Assembly: GCA_947247005.1 (NCBI GenBank)
Contig: OX365949.1
Location: forward strand, 258,001 to 322,000
Direction: 5' to 3'
DNA from: Spisula solida
Taxonomy: Eukaryota; Mollusca; Bivalvia; Venerida; Mactridae
DNA length: 64,000 bases
Under the pieces are notes generated by a model that ran no database searches, had not been told where the DNA came from, and worked only from the letters and a program-made list of their open reading frames with translations. Positions 43,018-55,000 of the stretch are shown here, piece after piece. Each line of letters starts with the position of its first letter. Position 1 is the first letter of the stretch. The position numbers and the translations under genes are program-made.

Positions 43018-46000
43018 CTGAAAATTAAATTAGTTCGTATCAGTAAGAGCATATTTATATAAAGACAGGACAGGGAAACCAGAAAAAGTACCTTTGTGTA
43101 GAACTGTCATCGATAGAAGCCATATTGATGTATCGATGATATTTTTTAGCTGATCGTTTATCGATTCTTATGTTGAAGTATCGATTCATAGGTAAATGAA
43201 TGGAATCACCCAATATCCAGATGTTTGCCTGTAAATTTCCTGGGTTAATTGGTAATTTTCATCTTCTGGAGAATGTTATATCAGCCAATCAGCGGCATGC
43301 TTCAATAATTATGAAAGCTATTTGAGGTCTATAAATAAACTTTCAATAACCTTATTTTGGAATGATGTATTGATGCAGCAGCTTAAACGACATCACTTTA
43401 CGTAAACTTTTTTATCACTACATAATTTCACACATATATTAGTTATAATACAAGTCGTATATATGCTAAAAAGTAAAAACCCTTTTATGATTCCTTTTCT
43501 GGCACTATATCAGCAAGTCTACACCAAAACTCTGTTTAAACACTCTTTCATTATTAAAATTCAACAAATGACCATAGCATATGACTTCGAATATTTTCGT
43601 CAAATAACTTTTATTTTCTGCAGAATTTGAGAAAAGTTCATTTCTTCTATAGTGCTGCAGCAAATCTGAATTAACCCCGAAATTGTAGGACTTCTGTAAC
43701 AGCCATCAACATGTTTAACTAGGTTAGACTAAATATTGAGCTAGTGTCGGTTAACCATCCAAACACGACTTAAAAGCTATATAGTTTTGATTCTAGACGT
43801 ACCAGAACTGGCGCAGGAGGCTGGAATGTTGACTTCTTGATTAACCACTCTTCATGCAGGTTGTGAAGATCTTGTAAATATTTCTGAAATTATCAATGTA
43901 TTACACTGTTGTTAATTTATCATATACAGTTCAACCTCGAAAGAGCGGCCCTCTGTATAGCAACAACCTCTCTATAACAACACCTTCAAAATTCCCTTAA
44001 GCTATTCTCTTTATTCAAACACAATATTAAAACCCACTCTCAATTGACTAATTACATAGGGGAATTTTGAATGCATAGCCATCGTGACACTTCGTGAACC
44101 AGACAATGTATGTTTCAGCATGAGAGAAATATTGTTTTACAGTCAAACCTGTGTTCAAGACCACCTGCAAACTAATGCCACAGTAATTACAAACTTGTCT
44201 GCCAAGACCATCGTCATACCATTTTCAATGATATCTAACCTGTTTAAAAAGACCACTTTATTCTGTTCCCATGGATGGTCTTTATAGACAGGTTTGACCG
44301 TACTTAATTTACATACAACATAGAAAGCACAGATGTAATGCACCAGTCAATATTTTGCCCGCCCGGGGGAGTGGCGGGCAACCCAGGGGAAATTAGACAT
44401 TTTTTTATGTCTAAATTCCCACCTTGGAGACAATGCTTACTGTCAATATCCCCACTGTGGGGCATAGTTTTTCATTCAGGTAGTTTAATAAAAACACGAA
44501 TAAAAGTAACACTGTCGTCTTAGAGATTCCTGGCCCAAAGTCTATTCCCCGGCCGGGAGTCGATAAGGCCATCTAATTCCCGTCTGTCGGGAAGATTTGT
44601 CTGTCTTATTCCCCCTGTATCCCCGCCGCTCCCCTGGGCGGGCATAATATTGACTGGTGCATAAGGTAATGATATTAGTAAACAGCTAATATACTTAGTC
44701 TATATCCTGCTGTCAAATGCTTGTTTTTCTGTGGACAAACAATTATATCTTATATCACTAACATACAAGTATCCCCTCTATATTCAAGAGAAAAAAAGAT
44801 CATTACCTAAATAATTCCTATTCACATTTAAGTTAAAATATGAAATACTTACTAATGGAATGCATTGTTCTTCAGAACGCTGTCTAGCTTTTATTCTGTC
44901 TAATAAAACTTCAGGTTTCGTTCTGAGGTAAACTGAAATATATTTATCAAGTATACTAATACACATTAATATTAAAGTGTTGCTTGCCTGATGATTTAAC
45001 ATTATAGCATTGGAAGATAAGTTTGAATGATTTTGAAAAAATCATTTATTTTGATATGTAAATAGCCCTTAAAATGTAGTTGCTTTCCAATACAATATGG
45101 AATTCCTGAGAAACGTATGCAAGAAAACAGACAGTCCATTACGAACCTTACTATATAGAGAGATACAACCTTGTAGCACCAAAGGGACGATTATTGGCTT
45201 CACAATCATTGTTTTGAATTCATGTGTGGGCTGGGGCATTATAAGTCAGTGGTGTGTAACATTAATTTGAAAAGTAACACTATAAATATGGCTAAAATGT
45301 CATTAAAGTTCAAAAGTTCCACTATCAAGAGGACCTCAACCATTACCAGCAACCTCAAGACTTGTGTGCATACATCAATTCAAGCCTGGCTATGCCCCTG
45401 GTGGATGGCATTTTATTTTCGTTACTGTTTAGGTGGGAACTTGACAAAGTAACCTTTATGCGAGAAATTTCTATAGCTGCAAGTATTCAAGGGGAAATAA
45501 TCTCCTATACCGGGTTTAACTGATATGCCATCATAGGGTTTGGCATGAAGTGTTTGTCTCACACAAAGGGCCATAACTCTGGCAATTATTATCTGACCTA
45601 AAATTCTTGAGGAGATGTACAGAAGGGTTAAGTACCATTGAAATCTGACCAGGTGGTTATAGAAAACAGGCACAGACAAACATTGTGATATATATTCAGA
45701 CATACAGCACAAAATCCACAATTTTATCTCGCCCCAACTATATCCTACCTATGAGATCAACATGTATATCTTGTGAGGTAGTCAACCATTTAAACCATTC
45801 ACTCAGTACAGCATAATCAATTTCTGGCATCACACCACTAAAATATAAGACATACAGCATAGTCAATATATGGCATCACACCACTAAAATATAAAAGAAA
45901 TATAAAAAACAAGACTGCGGTCACTAAACGCTTATGCCCCCTGTGGAAGCCTTGTCCATAAATAAGTCTAAGTCCAAAATTAGGTCAAGGTGAAGGTCAA

Positions 46001-49000
46001 AATGGGGTTAGGTGGTACAGGCGTGTGGAGAGTGTTCATACACAACATCCATGCAAGTATGAAAGCTTTGTAGCAAGCCATATTAATGCTAGAAGAAACG
46101 GTCAATTTGGGTTAACCAGGACGGACGAACAGACGAACGGACGGACAGGTGAATCACTATATGCCTCCCCATCTATCGATAGGGGGGCATAAAAATACAA
46201 ATGCAATCTCATTACATTCCTAGCAAGTAGCAACGGACAATTGAATGGCATGAAGACTAGTGGCTAACAGATTATAAGCTATATGTACATGTAAATGACT
46301 CTATAATCTCCAATTCATTTAGTTCCAGGACTGGACAAGCCAATTCCTTGAATTGATATCCCCTGCCTACAGGTTATCAGTAATAATTGAGCAGGTTGGA
46401 ATGTAAGCTCAGTATCTCTGCACAGGTTGGAAAATTGGCCAACAAAGGGTAGGAACAGAAAGTGAGACAAACAACAGAATATGTAACAAATGATCAAACC
46501 ACTTTTTTTTATTTGTACACGAAAAAAAAGAAAGATTTCTTTTGGATACACTACAACAGTAAACTATAATGATGGAAAGAAATAGATTTAACCGCTCGCG
46601 AGTAAACCAAAGAGTAGCTTTGATAAAATGGCGGATAATTACCGAAGGGCGCACAATGCACTATGGTACTTCAGTCATAATTTGGCTAATTTTAGACTTG
46701 CGTATCAATTCTTTATACGATCTTTGATCCTTATAAGAATTTTGGCTATTTTAACTGACTGGGACACAAGTGCAATAGCTCTCTTACGAAGAGCCAAAAT
46801 GCATACACAAGTATCATATTGCTATAATGAATATAAAATAATTTCATACCATACTTATTCGGTTGTCTTAGAGAAGTTTTGTAGTTATTAATAGATTTCA
46901 AATCTTTTTAGCTATTTTTAGAAAGGACCACAGCAAATAACTATTTCTGTAAGATTATTTTGAAATCTAGCCAGTGGTTGATTTTTTTATGAATTTTTAA
47001 AGTTTTTGCAATCGGTTGCCACGGCAACCAGACGGCTATCAGAGTCATAAGAATCACCAAAGGAACATTGTTACCAATTCATAATGAAATCCAACCAGTA
47101 CTTTTAGAGAAGAAGATTTTTAAAAGATTTTACTAGATATATAAACAGAGAAACAGGCCCCCATCCACTGGCGGCCATGTTTTTTGAGAAATCATGACAA
47201 AAATGTCAATTTTGTAAGAGGGTTACCCAACAAGTATTTTTGTAAAATAATTTTGAAATCTGGCCAGTGGTTGATTTTGTATGAATTGTTTAAGTTTTTC
47301 CAATCTGTTGTCATGGCAACCAGAGTTATTTATAGATCACCAAAAAAACTTGATGGGCATCATCCCAGTATGGTAGTTGACATTTATTTTAAGTTTCATG
47401 AAATTCTACAGTAAACTCCCTCAAAACCGGACCCTGTCCGGACCGGTTCGAAAGTCCGGTTTTGTGGGAGGTCCGGTTTTAAGGGAGTTCAGTATCATGT
47501 ACACTTTGATATTATATCATAGGGAATATACTGTGTGTTTCAAGATACATGTTTACGTTACATGTACAGTGAAACCTTTGAAGAGCATCACCATTAAGGG
47601 AGCTGCAAATATTTCAATTCTAACATCGATGAGTACTCAATTTGCTTATTTTTTCATTGGCCATCAAAACTATCAAATGACATAGACAGTGCAATCATAC
47701 AAATCCCGAAATGCAAGTGTGAACTAATTGGAGACATATTAATTAAATACGATTGAGTGCAGTGTTTGTCGTAATTACAATTGGTGGGCTAAACGATCCT
47801 TTGTTCCAGTAAATGTTTGTTGCAATACCTACCCCAAGAACAAAACATCAAATGGAAGGACCGTTTTCTTATTACGTTCGTAATTAGGCAATTATTTAAT
47901 TTCACAAAGTATTTTTCACGCCTGTGCAAATTACACGCGAGACCGTTTAAGAGTAAACATTAAAAACACGACTTGTTAATCGCACCTTTTGTTATGACAC
48001 GTTCTTTAACTAACAATTAACAAAGTGACATTTTAGACAAGAAAAATGTACGCGTTAAGTTTTCCGTCAGGTGAGACAAATATACGCGTCCGGTATTCCG
48101 CAAGTAACTCTTTAAAAATCTTGTCAGCGGACCGCAAATGCCGTCCGGAATCCGGAATAATGAGAGTCCGGTATTGAGGGAGCTTTTTAAGTTAACTTTA
48201 TAAGAAGAAAATACGGGACCTAGGAAATCATCCGATTTTATGGGGATTCCGGTTTTGAGGGAGTCCGGTTTTGAGGGAGTTTACTGTACCAGCTAGTTAC
48301 AGAGAAATGGCTGCGGATGGACGGACGGACAGACTAACTCATGAGACGGTATTTGTGGGGTTTTCTTTTGTTCTTTTTTTTGTTTGGTTGCAACCCACAA
48401 GTAGCATTTTGCACCCCACAAGTGACGGAATGGATGGAATCTAAAATTAGCCTATTGTTCCACACCCAACAACTACCGGTGCATTCGTACGGACTGACGG
48501 ATGGACTGACGGACGGACAACACCATTTCAATACCCCCCTACTGATTTCATCGGCGGGGGATAATAATCTAGTGTCTGGATGATAGGATAGGACAGTGTC
48601 CATAGGTCTGAAATACTGTCAGTGGATTTTTAAACTGAAACTAATAAATAAGAAAAACATGTAATCTCTTATATGTATATTATAACGATAAATACTCACC
48701 TATTATGGAGATTTTCTATAAAACAATATCTACCACTGTATAATGACCTCTCCATGAGTTTTACTGGACATGTCTGTAAGTGAAGTATTACACACATAGT
48801 TTATTGCACATAGGTTATTACACAGGGAAGATGGGCATTATATTGATATTGGCATACTAGGTAGGGCAGTGACTGGAGGGATAGACGGCCATGAAAACAA
48901 GTCACTAAGAATTGCAAGCAATACAGAAATCCCCTACCAGTTTGAAGCCATGACCTTATAATAATTTTCAATGTTTTTGTTACCACGGCAACCACAATTT

Positions 49001-52000
49001 TTGTCAAAGTGAAGCATTAATTAGTAGGTGTCATCCCAACATTGATCTCTATGCACATGCTATAAATCTGCAACCTAGCATTGATATTTTGGGGTAATAC
49101 AAAGATCCAGCTGAAGGGAAATAATTTAACTGTTTTTGTATCCATATAATTGTTGTCAGAATAAAAACATATTTGAGTGCACACAATCTCCTTATCGACT
49201 CCTTTCCATACACAAAGATTCATAACCCTAGCTCGAAAATAGTTTGAGTTATGGCAGGATCCCAGATTTTGAAGTATTTTCACCACTTCCGTATCCATAG
49301 CAACCACAATATTTGTCAGAATCAATAAATATTGAGATGTGCATAATCTCCTTATTGCCACGAGGCACGTTCACAAATACCAAGTTTCATCAACCTAGCT
49401 TTGAAGTTTGTGTTATGTCAGGGTCTAGATGTTTGATGGATGGACAGATAGACCAAGGAGACAATGATACATGGTCATTGAATACTTACATGAGATCTGG
49501 TATGTAGATCTGCCATGGTTAACTGTGAATAGGACTGAAATAGTGCACCCCATCTTGATGGATCTTCATACATTTTAGCCTAAATAATACGAATATAAAG
49601 GTAACAGCAGGCTTCAAACACGTCCTGTCTCCATAAAGTAAAACAAGCACAGTAAATTTATCTTATGAAATTGAAATAATTCTTAAACTTTTTTGGACTG
49701 TTTGAGAACTGAAATTAGGACTAGCAGCAATTTAGTTCCATTTTTCTTGAACAGGTTTTGAGTTGGGCAAAATCAATAGGGGTCATATACCATTGCTGAC
49801 CGACCTCCATGTAAAGTTTGAAGATCGTAGGTCAAAGCATTCTTGAGTTATTGAACGGAAACCATTTAAATAGAAATGGTAAAGTCCACAGTGACCTTTG
49901 ACCTACTGACGTAAAAATCAATAGGGTTCATCTACTGTTGCTGACCAACCTCCATGTAAAGTTTAAAGATCCAAGGTCAAAGCGTTCTTGAGTTATTGAA
50001 CGGATACCATTTTATACGACCGACAAGTAAGCTGAAAATATGGAAATGTGTGCAATACAGTTATAGAAGTAAATAATACGTATATTCTATAAGCCATTGT
50101 GCTAAATTACTGTCAATTAAATGTATAACTATTCCTGATAAAAGTTTCTTACCAAAACATTGTGACCTTGTACGTCTCTCCATTTGTTTGTTGGTTCTTG
50201 CAGTACCTAGAACATAAATGGTGACAATATATCACACATTCGTCAACACACAACCAAACATGCTGGCAATATTTAAATGTAAAGGTTACAACAAATTAGA
50301 AATGTAGGTGGACAAGTGGTTCAGTGGTGAGCGCTACTGACTGCTGATCTGAAGGTCATGTGTTTGATCCTGTGGCAGATGGGTGGCATGGTGGTCGAGT
50401 GGATAATGCACTTGACTACTGATCAAGAGGTCCCTGGTTTGAATCTCGGCCGGGACACTTGGTCATTTCTGAAACGTTTTTCAGTATTTCCCAACCAACT
50501 AGAGATGAACTGGTTAGAAACCCAGATGTAGTCTCGGGTGTATCGGTGCTATTCACCGGGCACATTAAAGGGAGTGCCAGGGAGTATTCGGAACGAGCTA
50601 GGGCTACTTGCTGCCCTTCAGCAAACATAGGACCCCATTGGAAACAAGAGGGCCCAAAGGGCCCTAGGTCGCTCACCTGTCGAACTTGACTTAGATTTTG
50701 TAGAGATGATCATTGTGACCAAGTTTCATACAGATAAGGCCAATATTGTGACCTCTAGTGACTACACAAGGTTTTTATATGATTTGACTTAATGACCTAG
50801 TTTTTGACCCCAGATAAACCAATATCGAACTTGGCTTAGATTTTGTTGAGATGATCATTGTGACCAAGTTTCATAAAGATAAGGTCTACATTGTGACCTC
50901 TAGTGACTACACAAGGTTTTTTTATGATTTAACCATGTGACCTAGTTTTTGACCCAAGATGACCCAATATCGAACTTGACCTAGATATTGTTAAGATGGC
51001 CATTGTGACCAAGTTTCATAAAGATTAAGTCAAAATTGTGACCTCTAGTGACTACACAAACTTTTTCTATGATTTGACCTAGTGACCTAGTTATTGACCC
51101 CAGATGACCCAATATCAAACTTGACCTAGATTTTGTTGAGATGACCATTGTGACCAAGTCTCATAAAGATTGAGTCAAAATTGTGACCTCTAGTGACTAC
51201 ACAAGGTTTTTCTATGATTTCACCTAGTGACCTAGTTTTTGACCCAAGATGACCCCATATCAAACTTGATCTAGATTTTGTTGAGATGATCATTGTGACC
51301 AAGTTTCATAAAGATTAGACCAAAGTTGTGACCTCTAGTGACTACACAAGGTTTTTCTATGATTTGACCTTGTGACCTAGTTTTTAACCCCGGATGACCC
51401 AATATCGAACTTGACCTAGATTTTGTCGAGATGATCATCATGACAAAGTTTCATAAAGATTAAGTCAAAATTATGACCTCTAGTGACTACACAAGGTTTT
51501 TCTATGATTTGACCTTGTGACCTAGTATTTGACCCCGGATGACCCAATATCGAACTTGACCTAGATTTTGTCGAGATGATCGTTGTGACCAAGTTTCATA
51601 AAGATTAAGTCAAAATTGTGACCTCTAGTGACTACACAAGGTTTTTCTATGATTTGACCTAGTGACCTAGTTTTTGACCCCAGATGACCCAATATCGAAC
51701 TTGACCTAGATTTTATTGAGATGATAATTGTGACCAAGTTTCATAAAGATTAAGTCAAAATTGTGACCTCTAGTGACTACACAAGGTTTTTCTATGATTT
51801 GACCTAGTGACCTAGTTTTTGACCCCGGATGACCCAATATTGAACTTGGCCTAGATTTTGTTGAGATGATCATTGTGACCAAGTTTCATAAAGATAAGGC
51901 TGAAATTGTGACCTCTAGTGTCTACACAAGCCAATTGTTGACGGACGGACGGACGACGGACGGACGACGGACGAAGAGTGATCACAAAAGCTCACTCTGT

Positions 52001-55000
52001 CACTTTGTGACAGGGGAGCTAATAAGTGCTTGCACTTTCATGGGTTATCCTTCACCAAAAGGCCTAAATAATCCCGCTTCAACCGGATAAAAAACAGAAA
52101 TGCTTTTCAGTCTCAGTTTCCCAATTAAACATAACTAAAATAACTAACAGTCTTTGGGACGAGACTTAAAAACCGAGGTCCGTGTATTATGCTTAACATC
52201 AGGCACGTAAAAAAACCAGTGATGCTTCTGGAACTGGGTGCATCATCTGTAACATGCCCTATTCCCCCAAAAACTAAAATGATTAATATCTTCTGGGGGC
52301 CTCACCCAAATAGGGCCATTTTTTCTATTTTTGTAACATTCTTTGTAGGCCGAAATTCAGTCTAGAAAAAATGTTAGCAAATTTTGTAATTTGCGAAATT
52401 AGCCAATATTTCTACTACGCTAACTTAACAACTTACATAGTTACTCCAGTAAGACACTCACTAAATTAATTGTACTTGAATATCAGGAAAGAATTATTGT
52501 TATACAAGAGGGCCCAAAGGGCCCTAGGTCGCTCACCTGTCGAATTTGACCTAGATTTTGTTGAGAAGATCATTGTGACCAAGTTTTATACAGATTAGGC
52601 CAATATTGTAACCTCTAGTGATTACACAAGGGTTTTCTATGATTTGACCTTATGACCTAGTTTTTGACCCAAGATAAACCAATATCAAACTTGACCTAGA
52701 TTTTGTTGAGATCATCATTGTGACCAAGTTTCGTAAAGATCAGGCCAAATATGTGACCTCTAGTGACTACACAAGGTTTTTCTATTATTTGAACTTGTGA
52801 CCTAGTTTTTGACCCCAGATGACCCATTATCGAACTTGACCTAGATTTTATTGGGATGATCATTGTGACAGAGTTTCATAAAGATTAGACAAAAATTTCG
52901 ACCTCTAGTGACTACACAAGGTTTTTCTATGATTTGACCTTGTGACCTAGTTTTTGACCTCGGATGACCCAATATCGAACTTGACCTAGATTTTGTGGAG
53001 ATGATCATTGTGAGCAAGTTTCATAACAATTAAGTCAAAATTGTGACCTCTAGTGACTACACAAGGTTTTTCTATGATTTGACCTTGTGACCTAGTTTTT
53101 GACCCCGGATGACCCAATATCGAACTTGACCTAGATTTTGTTAGGATGATCATTGTGACCAAGTATCATAAAGATTAAGTCAAAATTGTGACCTCTAGTG
53201 ACTACACAAGGTTTTTCTATTATTTGACCTAGTGACCTAGTTTTTGACCCCAGATGCCCCAATATCGAACTTGGCCTAGATTTTGTTAAGATGATCATTG
53301 TGACCAAATTTCATAAAGATTAGGCTAAAATTGTGACCTCTAGTGTCTACACAAGCCAATTGTTGACGGACGGACGGACGGACGACGGACGGACGGACGA
53401 CGGACGGACGACGGACGAAGAGTGATCACAAAAGCTCACTCTGTCACTTTGTGACAGGTGAGCTAAAAACATACTAAGTACGAACCTCAACAATACTCGA
53501 GAACTTGGTGAAATAATCCAACAGTTTGGATTTCCCACACGCTATATTTCCCTCTACACATACCTGTCAAGTTACAAACACACATAATAAAATATATCAC
53601 ACTATAAATTTCTTCATAAATACAAAATTATTTTTTATTTATAAGCGGATTTAGCTCAGTGGTAACGCGCTGGGCTGTCAATCCAGAGGTCGTGGGTTCA
53701 ATCCCTGGCATCGGAACTTGACATTTCTGAAATATTTATAATATTTCCTGCTATATCTGGCCGTGTGGTCTGCAAGTATCTGGAAGTGCCAGGAAGCTGT
53801 GTATCAGTGCTTTACACCGGGCACATTAAAGAACCAGGCTGTCTATTCGAACTAAGAGCTAGGTGCACTTCTGCAGCGCCGGACATGCCTGTATCTAATG
53901 TCTCTCCCTTCAGGGGCTTTCTCTCCGTCTGTCCCTCTGGTCAGATCATGCTGCATCTGCACTGGTAGAGGATGCACCTGCGCCCTTGTGGCTGCAACAC
54001 AATTATGTGCCTTTGAACGTGCGTTCGCATGAAAAGGGCGCTATATAAATCTGGTATATTTATTTATATTTATTTTAAAACTGTGTGTAAATGAAATTTA
54101 CAATAATCATACATGTAATCTGCTAAATAATTTGTTCAAAACAAAATACAGTGCAACCTCTCCAGACCCACCCTCTTTTAAATTTTACCTCTGTAGAGCA
54201 ACAACATCTATATAGCATACAACAGCCAATATTTGTCCATTTAGGATGTTGCTCTACAGAGGTTGTACTAATATTATATTAACACAGAGAATGGCTGAAA
54301 GGGTTGCTATACACTGAGCAGCTTTGAAAATGCAACACAAATGAAAATCAAGATAACTTTTTTTAATTATTAATATTTCTCAACGAAATTTTGTGTGCGT
54401 GTTATTGGCTACTCATCGATTATAACTCAATGTTTATTTCCATTAAATGTACTACAATGGAACATCAAACCATGAAACCAAAAAAAAACAACGAAAAACG
54501 TACAAGGAATTGATGGGTTGATGCTAATTAATTTTAATGTACGGTCAATTTGAATAGTCAATCCATCGACAAATTAAAAAAACATAAAATAAAACAGTGT
54601 ACCACTCTGCAAAACTGTGGTTTTAAAAAAGGCCAAATAGCAATTTTGAAGGTTTACCGAAAAATACTACTAATTTTACAGTCAAGGGGAAGTAATTTTG
54701 GATAGAGATTGAGTGAATAAAATCCAACTATTCTGAATCTAAATTGAGCTTTATATTTATCTTTGTTATGCTTTGTTTCTGTCTTCATGATAAGAACGGA
54801 CACTTGTTCATGAATTTTATCCGAAAAATAAGTACACATCAGCATTAGCAATCTGAAAAACACAGAATGCTTTTGTTTATGTGGTCATTGTTTTATTGTG
54901 ATTATAATGGGTCTTATTAGACCTTCATGCAATGAACTTGATTGTCATGCCACATATCTTAGCTACAAATGTTGAAAATTTTAGCAAAATTAAATGCATA

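Noticed and set aside
46628..46891. [16 protein letters not shown] as a small gene
   Set aside because: It lies in a kinase intron in dispersed-repeat sequence, antisense to the gene, with no recognisable domain.
53645..53717. tRNA-Asp(GTC) gene
   Set aside because: The anticodon arm and boxes are present but the acceptor stem does not pair, and the sequence continues into a SINE body and tail.
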